NCBI GenBank assembly: GCA_001897525.1
Contig: MKTB01000003.1
Span: forward strand, 124,001 to 188,000
Direction: 5' to 3'
DNA from: Bacteroidetes bacterium 43-16
GTDB lineage: Bacteria > Bacteroidota > Bacteroidia > Chitinophagales > Chitinophagaceae
DNA: 64,000 nt
Numbering within the stretch: the stretch's first letter is position 1; each line of letters opens with the position of its first letter. The notes below the pieces were generated by a model that saw only the letters and a program-made list of their open reading frames with translations, made no database searches and had not been told where the DNA came from. Position numbers and translations under genes: made by a program. This document shows, one piece after another, positions 16,737 through 26,870 of the stretch.

Positions 16737-17825
16737 ATGAACCGCATAAGCTTATTAACAGCAGCTTTGATACTCACCTTGACAGGTTGTAGCGAAAAAG
16801 AAAACCCCGAAGATCAAAAGCAGGAAAAATTTTGCATCGATGAAAAGTTCAAAAATAAAATACAGATCGTTCCGGTAGCCGAAGAGCCTGTAGTAGAAGG
16901 CTACCAGCTAAACGGGCGCATAGAATCCAACCCCAATAAAGTGGTTAGTTTCAATAGCCTTTTGAGCGGTATTGTGACCAACGTACATTTTAACCTCGGG
17001 GATAAAGTCACCAAGGGACAGGTACTCGCAGAGCTTCAAAGTACAGAGCTTACGGGCTACCAGTCTGAGATATCAAATACCAATGCACAGATCAAACTGG
17101 CGCAGGAAAAACTAAAAGCCGTAAAATCTCTTTTTGATGATGGTATCGCCTCTCAGAAAGAATTGGTGGAAGCGCAGAGCGAACTCAGCGTCCTGCAATC
17201 TGAACTTCGCAAAAACCAATCCAATATGAGCATGTACTCGGGAAGCGCCACTCGCGGCACGTTCCAGATCAAAGCCCCGGAGACCGGCTATATCACCTCT
17301 AAAGAGATCAATCCCGGGATGCAGATCAGCCCGGATTCCGGCCCCCTGTTTACCGTATCTGACCTGAATGATGTATGGGTAATGGCCAATATCTATGCCA
17401 GCAATATTCAAAACATCTACTCCGGCATGGAAGTACAGATAAGGACCATCTCCTACCCCGACCAGGTATTCCAGGGTAAGATAACTACCATAGCCCATGT
17501 CCTGGACAATGAAACCAAAGTGCTGAAAGCCCGGATATCCCTGCAGAACCCGGATTACCGGCTCAAGCCTGGGATGATCGCAGACATCACCGCATTAAGG
17601 CACAGTGGCGGCAATATGATCTGCATTCCCGTAGCGGCCATCGTATTTGCAGACAACCAGGACCATGTACTGGTGTATAAAGATGATTGCAATATCGAGA
17701 TCAGGAAAGTAAAGATCGCTTATAAGAACAATGACCAGGTCTACCTTTCAGAAGGATTAAAGGCCGGTGAGCAGATCATTACCAAAAACCAATTGTTGTT
17801 GTACAACCGTATTACCGGTCAATAA
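16737..17825 (+). CDS. RND efflux periplasmic adaptor lipoprotein
   Basis: 362 residues. It begins with a lipoprotein signal (LILTLTGC, lipidation at Cys18). A barrel-sandwich (lipoyl-like) domain (SFNSLLSGIVTNVHFNLGDKV), a helical hairpin, the second half of the lipoyl domain (FQIKAPETGYITSKEI) and a beta-barrel domain (DVWVMANIYAS) follow. This is the membrane-fusion component that joins the inner-membrane pump to the outer-membrane channel. The HlyD/CzcB type is clear; a metal specificity is not. Confidence 0.92.
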   Translation: MNRISLLTAALILTLTGCSEKENPEDQKQEKFCIDEKFKNKIQIVPVAEEPVVEGYQLNGRIESNPNKVVSFNSLLSGIVTNVHFNLGDKVTKGQVLAELQSTELTGYQSEISNTNAQIKLAQEKLKAVKSLFDDGIASQKELVEAQSELSVLQSELRKNQSNMSMYSGSATRGTFQIKAPETGYITSKEINPGMQISPDSGPLFTVSDLNDVWVMANIYASNIQNIYSGMEVQIRTISYPDQVFQGKITTIAHVLDNETKVLKARISLQNPDYRLKPGMIADITALRHSGGNMICIPVAAIVFADNQDHVLVYKDDCNIEIRKVKIAYKNNDQVYLSEGLKAGEQIITKNQLLLYNRITGQ

Positions 17826-17859
17826 ACCCTATTAACCGCCAAAAGGTAAATTCCTTAAG

Positions 17860-20800
17860 ATGCAGAAATTTGTCCAGAGCATAGTCGCTTTCTCTTTAAA
17901 AAATACGATCATCATATTCTTCCTCACGGCATTACTTGCCGTTGCAGGGATTGTTGCCTTAACCAAAACACCGATTGAAGCCTTCCCCGATGTGACCAAC
18001 ACCCGGGCTCGGATCATCACCCAGTGGCCGGGAAGAAGCGCTGAGGAGGTAGAGAAGTTTGTCACCCTGCCCATCATGCGCGAGATGAATACCATACCTA
18101 AAAAATACCAGGTACGTTCCATCTCCCTATTTGGCCTCTCCGTAGTTACGGTAGTTTTCGATGATGAAGTGGACGACTTCTATGCCCAGCAGTATGCCAA
18201 TAACCGGGTAAGTTCTGTAGACCTGCCCGAGGGCGCAAAGGCAGAAGTAGAGCCGCCCTACGGTGCTACAGGAGAGATCTTCAGGTATGTGATCAGGAGC
18301 AACCGGCCCATCAAGGAGCTTACGGCTTTACAGGACTGGACCATATCCAGGGAGCTGGTAGAAGTGCCCGGGGTTGCCGATGTCATTTCGTTTGGTGGCG
18401 AGGAAAAAATTTATGAAATAAAGATCAACCCTACTGAGCTGGCCAACTATGACCTGTCTCCCCTCGAAGTCTTTGAAGCCGTATCTAAAAGTAATATCAA
18501 TGTGGGCGGTGATGTGATCGAAAGAGGTACACAGGCCTATGTAGTAAGAGGCGTTGGCCTGCTGGAAAGTGTAGAGGATATTGAAAACATCATGATCACG
18601 GCAAGAGGCAATACACCTATTCTCGTGAAGCATGTGGCCAGTGTGAGCATTGGTGCCAAACCCAGATTCGGGCAGGTGGGCCTGCAGGGCAAAGATGACC
18701 TGGTACAGGGTATTGTCGTGATGTTGCGCGGAGAGAATCCCAGCGATGTCATCGGCAGGCTGAAAGATAAGATCACCGACATCAATGCACGCATACTTCC
18801 TGATGATGTGAAGATAGAACCCTTCGTGGACCGTACCGAGCTGGTGAATACTACCGTAAAAACAGTCAGTAAAAACCTCATTGAAGGGATTGCTTTAGTA
18901 TCGCTCATCGTCTTCATCTTCCTGTACAACTGGCGCACTACTTTCATTGTAGCTTCCGTGATACCACTGTCTTTCCTTTTTGCGCTGATCATGCTGCGGA
19001 TACAGGGCTTACCGGCCAACCTGATCTCTATGGGATCACTGGACTTCGGCCTGCTGCTGGAAGGTACCCTGGTCATCGTGGAAACGGTTTTTGTAGCTAT
19101 GGAACATAAAGCCCAAAAGGTGGGTATGCCGGTATTCAACCGGATGAGTAAGCTGGGACTGATCAAGAAATCGGCCGGGAGTGTTGCTACCTATATCTTC
19201 TTTGCTCTAACGATCCTGATCGTTGCCCTCTTACCTATTTTCTCGTTCCAGAAGGTGGAAGGAAAAATGTTTTCTCCTTTAGCCTTTACCCTGGGCTATG
19301 CCTTGCTGGGCTCTCTTTTGCTCAGCCTCACCTATGTACCGGCCATGTGCAAGGCTTTGCTCACCAAAAATATTGAAGAGAAGGAAAACATGATCTCCCG
19401 TTTCTTCAGGAATAACCTCTTTCGCTTATTCCGCTTCAGCACCCGGCACAAGAAACCGACCTTGTTTATTTTCATCGGTATTGTCGTGATCTGTATTATT
19501 CGCTTTTCTTTTTACGGCTCAGAATTCTTACCGAAGCTCAATGAAGGATCGGTATATGTAAGGGCTACGCTGCCTAACAGCATCAATATTAATGAGACCC
19601 AGCGGATCGCTAAAGAGATCCGGGAAAAGGTGAGGAATTACGAGGAAGTAAAATTTGTGCTCAGCCAGGTAGGCCGCCCCAATGATGGTACAGACCCCAC
19701 CGGTTTTTTCAATATTGAATTTCACATACAGCTTTACCCTCAGGGCGACTGGGAGAGAAAGATCAGCAAAGAAACCCTGATCGAAGAGCTGCGCGGAGAG
19801 CTGGAAAGCTACCCCGGTGTGGTATTCGGCTTCAGCCAGCCCATACAGGATAATGTAGAAGAATATGTGGCCGGGGTCAAAAGTTCACTGGTGGTAAAAA
19901 TATTTGGTGACGACCTTTTCGAGCTGGAAAACTATGCCGACCAGGTAGCCGATGCCATCAGGCCCGTGAAAGGGATCAAGGACCTGAACGTGTTCAGGAA
20001 TATAGGCCAGCCGGAGTTAAGGATTCAATTACATGATTCCAAGCTGGCGCGTTATGCCGTTGATGTATCCGATGCACAGGCCGTAGTGGCGATGGCCATA
20101 GGCGGACAGGCGGCTACAAAGTTTTATGAAGGCGAAAAGATGTTTGATGTGCGCCTGCGTTTTTCTAAAGAATACCGGGACAATGAGACCAAGATCGGGG
20201 AGATCCTGATCCCTACAGAAGATGGTAAAAAAGTACCGCTGAAAGAGATTGCTACCATCAGCTATATCACCGGTCCGGCCTTTATTTACCGGGAAGGTGG
20301 CAGCAGGTATATCGCGGTAGGCTTCAGTGTGGAAGGCAGGGACCTGGGCAGTACGATAGAGGAGGCGCAAAAAATGGTGGCGCAAAAAATAAAATTGCCT
20401 AAACATAATAAGATCCAATGGGCAGGTGAATTTGAAAGTAAGAACAGGGCCACGCAACAATTGATGATGATCGTACCGGTATCTTTACTATTGATCATGT
20501 TCCTGCTCTACATGAACTTCAAAGGCAACCTGAAAGATATGGCTGTAGCCTCACTTACCCTACCTTTCGCCTTTGTAGGCGGCTTCCTGTCGCTCTGGCT
20601 CACGGGCACTACCTTCGGCATCTCTGCCGGTATAGGCTTTATCATTCTGTTCGGGGTCGCCACGATAGATGGCATTGTACTCATCGGTGTGATCCGGGAT
20701 AACATGAACAAGGGTTATTTATTGAAAGAAGCTATTTCTGAGGGGGTATACAGCCGTATCCGGCCTATTGTCATGATCGCCTTAATGGGCTCCTTAGGCT

Positions 20801-20964
20801 TATTGCCGGCAGCACTTTCCAATGGTATGGGCTCAGAGATCCAAAAACCTTTAGCCATTATGATCGTAGGCGGATTGATCACCTGTATGATCTTCTCCCT
20901 GACGGTCTTACCACAGGTCTATTACTGGTCGCACCGCAAGGATGAATTAAAAGCAAAAAAATAA
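17860..20964 (+). CDS. Heavy-metal efflux RND pump, CzcA/CusA family
   Basis: 1034 residues, the normal size. Twelve transmembrane helices with two large periplasmic loops; the N-terminus has EAFPDVTNTRARIITQWPGRSAEEVE, typical of the heavy-metal (HME) branch. Proton-driven export of metal ions from periplasm or cytoplasm is the family role. The fourth transmembrane helix reads DFGLLLEGTLVIVET (Asp395, Glu401, Glu408). In CzcA of Cupriavidus the corresponding residues are Asp402, Asp408 and Glu415 in DFGxxxDGAxxxxEN, so one Asp is replaced by Glu and GA by GT. The motif is nearer to the divalent-cation (Zn/Co/Cd/Ni) pumps than to Cu/Ag pumps. It is the last gene of the operon, followed by a terminator. 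Confidence 0.94.
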   Translation: MQKFVQSIVAFSLKNTIIIFFLTALLAVAGIVALTKTPIEAFPDVTNTRARIITQWPGRSAEEVEKFVTLPIMREMNTIPKKYQVRSISLFGLSVVTVVFDDEVDDFYAQQYANNRVSSVDLPEGAKAEVEPPYGATGEIFRYVIRSNRPIKELTALQDWTISRELVEVPGVADVISFGGEEKIYEIKINPTELANYDLSPLEVFEAVSKSNINVGGDVIERGTQAYVVRGVGLLESVEDIENIMITARGNTPILVKHVASVSIGAKPRFGQVGLQGKDDLVQGIVVMLRGENPSDVIGRLKDKITDINARILPDDVKIEPFVDRTELVNTTVKTVSKNLIEGIALVSLIVFIFLYNWRTTFIVASVIPLSFLFALIMLRIQGLPANLISMGSLDFGLLLEGTLVIVETVFVAMEHKAQKVGMPVFNRMSKLGLIKKSAGSVATYIFFALTILIVALLPIFSFQKVEGKMFSPLAFTLGYALLGSLLLSLTYVPAMCKALLTKNIEEKENMISRFFRNNLFRLFRFSTRHKKPTLFIFIGIVVICIIRFSFYGSEFLPKLNEGSVYVRATLPNSININETQRIAKEIREKVRNYEEVKFVLSQVGRPNDGTDPTGFFNIEFHIQLYPQGDWERKISKETLIEELRGELESYPGVVFGFSQPIQDNVEEYVAGVKSSLVVKIFGDDLFELENYADQVADAIRPVKGIKDLNVFRNIGQPELRIQLHDSKLARYAVDVSDAQAVVAMAIGGQAATKFYEGEKMFDVRLRFSKEYRDNETKIGEILIPTEDGKKVPLKEIATISYITGPAFIYREGGSRYIAVGFSVEGRDLGSTIEEAQKMVAQKIKLPKHNKIQWAGEFESKNRATQQLMMIVPVSLLLIMFLLYMNFKGNLKDMAVASLTLPFAFVGGFLSLWLTGTTFGISAGIGFIILFGVATIDGIVLIGVIRDNMNKGYLLKEAISEGVYSRIRPIVMIALMGSLGLLPAALSNGMGSEIQKPLAIMIVGGLITCMIFSLTVLPQVYYWSHRKDELKAKK

Positions 20965-20986
20965 TTTTAGTATGTAACAAACAGAG

Positions 20987-21020
20987 AGGCAGCATCTTTA
21001 ACAAGATGCCTGCCTTTTAT
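20987..21020 (+). terminator. Terminator of the metal-efflux operon
   Basis: The stem aggca-gcatct / agatgcctgcct, with a single bulge and a short loop, is followed by a T-rich run. It covers the upstream ATG of the next open frame (21006), which argues for the later start at 21042. Confidence 0.7.
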
Positions 21021-21041
21021 GTTTTATATTCGTGTATCATT

Positions 21042-21731
21042 ATGCCTGATCAGAAAACCAAGTGGACGGTATTTACCTTTTTGCTCGCAGTCATCACTAT
21101 GGGCAGTGCCTGTAATTATCCTATCCGCAAAAGACCGCAGAAGTTGCTGACCAAAACAATCGAGCAGTCAATAAGCTATGATGTAGGCATTATCCCGGGC
21201 TACCCCTTCAACGGTCAGCAGTGGGACACGCTCGTGCGTTCCCGCCTGCTCTGGGCCAAATTTCTGTATGAAAAAGGTATTGTACGCAATTTTATCGTTT
21301 CCGGTGGTGCAGTACATACGCCTTACGTGGAAGCGGAATACATGAAGCGCTATGCTACTGCTATAGGCATTCCGGCAGATCATGTATTTACCGAGACCCA
21401 GGCACAGCACAGCGTGGAGAATATTTTCTACAGCTATGAGCTGGCCCGTACACTCGGGTTTAAAAGCATTGTTTTATGTACCGATCCGCTGCAAAGCATT
21501 TTGACAAAACGCTTTACCTTCAGAAGATTCGAAACAGACATTCATCATTTACCTATCATTTACGATAGCCTTAAGGTGTATAAAGACATCAACCCGGTTA
21601 TAGACACCGGTGACTTACAGTCTGAGACATTCATTCCTCTTAAAAGCAGGAAATCCCGGTGGCAATCTTTCAGGGGGACACTCGGCGGCGGCATTCCCTG
21701 GAATGGTAAAAAAATAAGGCCTGCGCTATAG
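21042..21731 (+). CDS. YdcF/SanA-type DUF218 lipoprotein
   Basis: 229 residues from the ATG at 21042, which gives a lipoprotein signal (TFLLAVITMGSAC). The DUF218 fold is visible: DVGIIPGYPF, then RSRLLWAKFLYEKGIVRNFIVSGG, HVFTETQAQHSVENIFYS and IVLCTDPLQS. Members (SanA, ElyC, YdcF) are envelope proteins linked to envelope barrier function and peptidoglycan or lipid-carrier metabolism; the reaction is not firmly known. The frame also opens at 21006, but that start lies inside the preceding terminator. It stands alone. Confidence 0.82.
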   Translation: MPDQKTKWTVFTFLLAVITMGSACNYPIRKRPQKLLTKTIEQSISYDVGIIPGYPFNGQQWDTLVRSRLLWAKFLYEKGIVRNFIVSGGAVHTPYVEAEYMKRYATAIGIPADHVFTETQAQHSVENIFYSYELARTLGFKSIVLCTDPLQSILTKRFTFRRFETDIHHLPIIYDSLKVYKDINPVIDTGDLQSETFIPLKSRKSRWQSFRGTLGGGIPWNGKKIRPAL

Positions 21732-22309
21732 CAAAAAGCATGCTAGCCAGGCAACGTTTCCCTTATTAATGCATTATTATAACAAATTAAGGTGAGCATA
21801 CTTTTTTGTTATGTTTTTTTAATTGGTGTACTCATTACAGGGCTGTTTATAATTGAATCAGGCTTGTCTCTCTTCCTTCAGTTTAACTAAGGGAGACAAA
21901 CCTGATGATAGCTGCTTCGATTACTTTCCAATGATACAGGCAAGTGCCCTTCTGAGTTTCTTATCATTAAAAAACAATCCTTTAAAGATCACCTATTGAT
22001 TTTATTTTTTCCCATGAATACATGACACAGCTTATCCTCCAATCCTATAAGATATACATTGTTCTCCGCACCATGATCACACAAACCGGCAATAGTAAAA
22101 CTAATAACCCTGAATAAAGTATATTGCCATCAGACCTGCTTAAGTTATCCCTTTACCTACATTATAAAGCATGCCCTTCTTCGTCATTAGATAAACAGTA
22201 TAGAAAGGTATGCCTGCTACATGATGCCTTGTAAAATGAGAGAATTCTCCTATATAATACCATCATACCCTTTATTACATTTGAGGAATATTAAATTCAA
22301 GATTATAGC
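21732..22309. other. Intergenic region, possibly with decayed coding remnants
   Basis: 578 bp without an intact gene. An imperfect inverted repeat (tcaggcttgtctctc at 21859-21873 with gggagacaaacctga at 21891-21905) could form a long hairpin but has no T-run. On the minus strand about 22240-21920 there are two stretches with protein-like composition broken by stops, which may be relics; I recognise no family. Confidence 0.45.
22276..22283 (+). promoter_or_regulatory. -7 box of the Ig-like T9SS protein gene
   Basis: TACATTTG fits TAnnTTTG exactly, 26 bp before the ATG. No clear -33 box. Confidence 0.45.
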
Positions 22310-23998
22310 ATGTCTATACGTATCTTATTTACCTTGTTATTTTTAGGAGCCGGATTAACGAATGCCCAGAATTTAGTAACCAACGGCAGCTTCACTGCTA
22401 ATGGTGCCAACTGGACTTTTTTTGCACCCGGCATCACCACAGAAGCCTATTACCCCGAAACCACTTATGGCGGCACTGTTGGCGGCAATATTGTTGCAGA
22501 AATCGACAATGAAGCCAACCTGAGACAGACCAATATAAGCGTGACCCCGGGTACCCAGTATGCGGTCTCTTTTCGGCACTCGAGGCGCACCGGAAATGGT
22601 GCAGCGCCCAACCCATGTGCCTTTATCGTAAAAGTCTATGACGGTACTACTACCTATGTCAATCAAACCATTACCAGTAATAATACCAGCTGGAACTGGC
22701 AATGTAAAGCCTTCACCTTTACCCCGCAAAGCAATAGTGTGAGTATCGACTTTGAAAATCTTACGGCCTCAACATTGGGCTCCATTGTAGATGATATTAC
22801 GATTGCATCACTTAGTCCGCAAATGGTTGTTAATGGATTAAATTGCCAGGGCGGCACCATACAATTACAGGCACCCAATGTTACCGGTAATCCTAACGCT
22901 GTGTACACCAATCATAGCTGGACCGGCCCTAATGGATTTACCGCTACAGGCCCTTCTGTTACGATTACTAATCTGCAAGCCTCCCATGCAGGACTCTACA
23001 CCTGTACCATGACCTTAAATGGCTGCATGACGATAACAGTCAGCTATGAATTAACAGTAGTACCCAGCAACATTATGCGAACCGCTTCTATATGTGATGG
23101 TGACAGCTATCATTTCTATGGACGTGAGCTTACTGTTACGGGAACTTACGATACCCTGATCTCGGGTGGCGGTACGCAATGCGATTCCTTCATTACCCTT
23201 AACTTAAGCGTACTGCCTCTTCCCAATGCAGACATTATTCCCGAACCCGAAGTCAGTATTTGTGCCGGAGATATTACCACATTGCGTGTGGCAGCACCTT
23301 CAAACGGGGCCAGTTACCAATGGTACAAGGATAGTAACCCATTGCCCGGGGCTACAGCAGAATTACTGAATACCACAGAAGCAGGCGCTTACACCGTCAC
23401 CGCCACGCTAAACGGTTGCAGCAAAAATTCCGGTACGGTACAGGTAAATATCTGGTCTAATCCTAATGCCTCAATCATCCCGGTCACCGATAACTATTGC
23501 ACCATGGATACGATCACGCTGAGGGCGCGGAATATAGACCCTTCAAATACCTATATCTGGGAGCCCTTTAGCCTGTTCAGCAAGTTATCCGGTCATGAAG
23601 GACCAATGGTACAAGGTATCTTTGACGAATTAAAACAAAAAGTTATCCTGACGGTTTATGACAAAAATGGCTGCAGGTCAAAAGATACGACCATCGTGTC
23701 TACCATAGCCTGTTGTGAGATGAAGATGCCCAGCGCTTTTACACCGAACGGAGACGGCAAGAATGATTACTTCAAACCATATCTTGACATTGGCCAGACC
23801 ATCTTGACCTTCGAAATTTATGACCGGTATGGCAGTGTGGTCTTTGGGAACTATGTAGGCGTTCCCAGCCCGGGATGGAATGGCAATTACAAGAATGGCA
23901 GAAAAGCCGATGCAGGCGTTTATATGTACTTGTTGCAATATCATTGCAGCGACGGGAAAACATACCGCAGAAAAGGAGACCTCACATTGATACGCTAA
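22310..23998 (+). CDS. Secreted Ig-like protein with T9SS type B (gliding-associated) C-terminal domain
   Basis: 562 residues. A signal peptide (RILFTLLFLGAGLTNAQ) is followed by a jelly-roll, carbohydrate-binding-like domain (NLVTNGSFTANGANWTFF, about 20-165), one Ig-like domain (HSWTGPNGFTATGPSV... GLYTCTM), a conserved spacer and a second Ig-like segment (YQWYKDSNPLPGA). The last 90 residues are the CHU_C / gliding-motility-associated C-terminal domain (PSAFTPNGDGKNDYFKP, YDRYGSVVF, WNGNYKNGRKADAGVYMYLL), the type B signal for the type IX secretion system. It is likely attached to or released from the cell surface. Its stop is only 8 bp from the end of the converging regulator gene. Confidence 0.88.
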   Translation: MSIRILFTLLFLGAGLTNAQNLVTNGSFTANGANWTFFAPGITTEAYYPETTYGGTVGGNIVAEIDNEANLRQTNISVTPGTQYAVSFRHSRRTGNGAAPNPCAFIVKVYDGTTTYVNQTITSNNTSWNWQCKAFTFTPQSNSVSIDFENLTASTLGSIVDDITIASLSPQMVVNGLNCQGGTIQLQAPNVTGNPNAVYTNHSWTGPNGFTATGPSVTITNLQASHAGLYTCTMTLNGCMTITVSYELTVVPSNIMRTASICDGDSYHFYGRELTVTGTYDTLISGGGTQCDSFITLNLSVLPLPNADIIPEPEVSICAGDITTLRVAAPSNGASYQWYKDSNPLPGATAELLNTTEAGAYTVTATLNGCSKNSGTVQVNIWSNPNASIIPVTDNYCTMDTITLRARNIDPSNTYIWEPFSLFSKLSGHEGPMVQGIFDELKQKVILTVYDKNGCRSKDTTIVSTIACCEMKMPSAFTPNGDGKNDYFKPYLDIGQTILTFEIYDRYGSVVFGNYVGVPSPGWNGNYKNGRKADAGVYMYLLQYHCSDGKTYRRKGDLTLIR

Positions 23999-24006
23999 AG
24001 TAGCGA

Positions 24007-24648
24007 TCAGATAAGCCCGTACTGGATGGCAATTTTCACCAACCCGATACTGTTTTTGACCCCGAATTTCTGCAATAAACTATAACGGTGATTTTCTACC
24101 GTTCTGAAGCTGATGTAGAGCGCATCTGCGATTTCCTGCGTGGTGTGCTCTGCAGCAATCAGTTTTAATATTTCTTTTTCTCTTTGGGTCAGCATAGGAG
24201 GTTGCGCATCCGTGGTTTCAGACTTAAAATGCATGACATTCTCCATGATGCGTTTCTGAATTTTCGGTTCAATAAATTCCTCCCCGGCAGCCACCTTATC
24301 GATTGCTTCAATGAGCGTTTCAGCATCTGTATCTTTAAGCAGGAAGCCGCTGCAGCCTCTGCGCATCATAGCAGCCACAATGGTCGGTGCATCAAAACTG
24401 GTCAGCGCAATGATCTTCACCCCGGGATAAGTCTGCTTCACCTCCGGTGCCACTTCCCTCCCATTCATATCCGGTAGCATTACATCCAGCAAAAGCACAT
24501 CAGGCTGACAGCTGCTTAATCCACGAAACAGATCCGCCGCATTATGAAAAATATCTACGATCTTAAAATCTTTGCGCTTCTTCAACATCGCCGCAATGCC
24601 TTGCGTAGCCAAAGGATGATCATCAGTGAGTGTAATTCTTACTGCCAT
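24007..24648 (-). CDS. NarL/LuxR-family response regulator
   Basis: 213 residues. Receiver domain with Asp55 (DVLLLDVMLPDMNG) and Lys in FLLKDTD, then a LuxR-type helix-turn-helix (LTQREKEILKLIAAEHTTQEIADALYI region, about 150-211). It directly follows the sensor kinase at 24664, 15 bp away on the same strand, and is surely its partner. Target genes are unknown; the two flanking T9SS genes are candidates only by position. Confidence 0.93.
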   Translation of the reverse strand: MAVRITLTDDHPLATQGIAAMLKKRKDFKIVDIFHNAADLFRGLSSCQPDVLLLDVMLPDMNGREVAPEVKQTYPGVKIIALTSFDAPTIVAAMMRRGCSGFLLKDTDAETLIEAIDKVAAGEEFIEPKIQKRIMENVMHFKSETTDAQPPMLTQREKEILKLIAAEHTTQEIADALYISFRTVENHRYSLLQKFGVKNSIGLVKIAIQYGLI

Positions 24649-24663
24649 GTCACATAATTATTT

Positions 24664-26841
24664 TTAAAGCACAAAATCTAAGGTTACAGAGGTTCCCTCC
24701 CCTAAGTTACTGCTTATATTAAAGGTACCATTGTATAATTTTGTCCTGTTCTGTAAACTCTTCAGGCCCATTCCCGTCTTTGTTCCGGGATCGAATCCGG
24801 TTCCGTTATCGTCTACTGTAATATTTATAGTATCATTGCCATAGATCAGTTGAATGAGGATCTGGCTGGCATGAGCATGCTTGACCACATTCTGCACCAG
24901 TTCCTGGATGGCCCGGTATAAGAACAAAACGAAGTTCTGCGGTAGTTCCGGAGCATCACCAAAGTACTCCATCTTTACTTTGATCCCCGTATTCTCTTCT
25001 ATATTCTGTGCAAAATAAAATACCGCCTTATACAACCCGTCTTCCAGCAAGAGGTCCGGCATGAGGTGATGCGCCGTCCTCCTTAATTCCGAGGTCGCCT
25101 GTTCAAACAGGGACATGGTCTGGCTGTAGGCACCGTGCTGTGCCAGGAGGGGAATATCATCTTCCAGTTTTTTGATCCTCATCTTCACCGTAGCAAAAGT
25201 AGACATCACCCCATCATGTATGTCCCTGGAAATACGGGTACGCTCCCGCTCTTCCCCTTCAAATGCCGCACTCAGCCGCTCTATATCCCTCTGCTGCCCT
25301 ACACTCTTCAATTGCTCCTCCTGCAACTTTTGCTTGCTCCTGAAACTGAACAGCAAAAGGCCGAACAAGGTAATGAGCAAAAAAGTCCCGATCACGAAAA
25401 CGCCCAGCCAGATATTCTTCTCCCGGATCCTGATCTCCTGCTGCGCGATCTCTAATTGCGAGCGGGCCAGCTGCTTGTCCTTCTCTGCGGCCTGGAATTG
25501 CATCAGCAATTCGAAGGTCTGTTTCTTTTCATTATGTCTCACCTGGTCTTTCTGGTTGAGGTACTCTTCCTGGATAGCAAAAGCCTTGCTGTAATTCCCG
25601 GTTTTTGCATAGGCCTCTTTCAGGTCTTTGGTGATCGTGATCAAGGCATCATTATAGCCACTTTTCTTGGAGTCCCGGTAAGCCGCTTCCAAGGGGCTTA
25701 TAGCATGAGCATAATCTCCCCTCACCAGGTAGGCATGCCCAATGCCGTAATTAGTCAAAAGGATTGAAATAGGATTCTTTGTTTTCTTTGCCATCAGCAA
25801 TGCCTCATCCAGTAAACTGTCTGCAGCTTTATAGTCTTGCTGCAACAAACTCAGGTCACTGAGGTTGATCAGGATCTTATTACTTAAATAAGGGTCATTG
25901 ACGGCCTGTACAATGGCTAGGGAAGCATTCAGGTCGGTTGCCGCACCACTGGTATTGTCCGAGGCTTTTATAATCCCTGAATTACAGAGCACATAAGCAA
26001 GGGTCACGCGGTGATCGGGATTCTCAGGATCCAATATTGCTCTTGCTTCCTGCAGGAATTTCAAGGCTTGCGCATTTTCTTCCAATAAGATAAAAAGCCC
26101 GGCCAGGTTACTGTACATTTTCGCGGCACGCAAGCTATGCGACAAGCCTTTTTCTTTTAAAGTATTGAGACCTTCAAAGTAATTATAAATACTCCTGCTG
26201 TACTTGCCATGTTGCTGGTAGATAATGGCAGATGCATTGTATAAAACAGCTACCAGGTCCGGATCATTCACTTCTTTCACCTTTTCAAAAGCCTCATCCA
26301 GTATGGATAAGGTCTTTTCATAATCACCTTTCCGGATATAACAGCTGGCCAGCTGGCTCAGGGTCTTGACCTCAGTTGCTTTATTATCATACTTTTTATT
26401 AAGCACCAGTACCTGCTCCAGCAGCACGATAGCGCTATCCGTATCAGCAGCCAGTATCGCCACGGCTTTACGCCCCAGTTCATTGATCAGAGCGGTATCC
26501 TGCTGATACAGGGCAAGCCCTTCCTGGTCTTTGCCGCGCTCCAGCATTTGCTTTTTATCTCTTTGCAGATAGCCATACATCCCCAATACCACAATCATTA
26601 AAACTGTAGCGATCGCAATAATGATCTGGTAGGTTCTTTTGCTCCGGTTCATGATGGGTTTAAGAAAATAATTACCTGATGTTATACCCGGGGCCAGGTG
26701 CCCTAATGATTCGCTTTGCCATACCTGTTCCCACCTTTTATTAGGCAGATAGTAAACAAAGTAGACCAGCAAAATGCCTATATAAGCATCTATCAACAAA
26801 AATAGAGCCAATAATTCTAAGTTTTGTCTGCTAAAAATCAT
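24664..26841 (-). CDS. TPR-containing sensor histidine kinase (NarX/HisKA_3 type)
   Basis: 725 residues from the first ATG. A first hydrophobic segment (about 8-30) is followed by a second (YQIIIAIATVLMIVVLGMYGYL, about 70-90). About seven tetratricopeptide repeats (about 115-430) come next, then a coiled coil, a transmembrane helix (LGVFVIGTFLLITLFGLLLFSF), another coiled coil, the dimerisation domain with His542 (RDIHDGVMS) and a HATPase domain (ELVQNVVKHAHA, DDNGTGFDPG, GMGLKSLQNR). The TPRs therefore lie outside the inner membrane and are the likely sensor. An alternative start at 26652 (MNRSKRTYQ) would remove the first hydrophobic segment and make a more usual protein. Confidence 0.9.
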   Translation of the reverse strand: MIFSRQNLELLALFLLIDAYIGILLVYFVYYLPNKRWEQVWQSESLGHLAPGITSGNYFLKPIMNRSKRTYQIIIAIATVLMIVVLGMYGYLQRDKKQMLERGKDQEGLALYQQDTALINELGRKAVAILAADTDSAIVLLEQVLVLNKKYDNKATEVKTLSQLASCYIRKGDYEKTLSILDEAFEKVKEVNDPDLVAVLYNASAIIYQQHGKYSRSIYNYFEGLNTLKEKGLSHSLRAAKMYSNLAGLFILLEENAQALKFLQEARAILDPENPDHRVTLAYVLCNSGIIKASDNTSGAATDLNASLAIVQAVNDPYLSNKILINLSDLSLLQQDYKAADSLLDEALLMAKKTKNPISILLTNYGIGHAYLVRGDYAHAISPLEAAYRDSKKSGYNDALITITKDLKEAYAKTGNYSKAFAIQEEYLNQKDQVRHNEKKQTFELLMQFQAAEKDKQLARSQLEIAQQEIRIREKNIWLGVFVIGTFLLITLFGLLLFSFRSKQKLQEEQLKSVGQQRDIERLSAAFEGEERERTRISRDIHDGVMSTFATVKMRIKKLEDDIPLLAQHGAYSQTMSLFEQATSELRRTAHHLMPDLLLEDGLYKAVFYFAQNIEENTGIKVKMEYFGDAPELPQNFVLFLYRAIQELVQNVVKHAHASQILIQLIYGNDTINITVDDNGTGFDPGTKTGMGLKSLQNRTKLYNGTFNISSNLGEGTSVTLDFVL

Positions 26842-26870
26842 ATTTATACCGCTTATAAAAATAAAACCTG

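Noticed and set aside
21920-22240. Protein-like stretches on the minus strand in the 21.7-22.3 kb gap
   Set aside because: Two stretches of about 35 and 46 codons interrupted by stops, with no start and no family I could recognise. They may be decayed coding sequence but the evidence is too thin for a pseudogene call.
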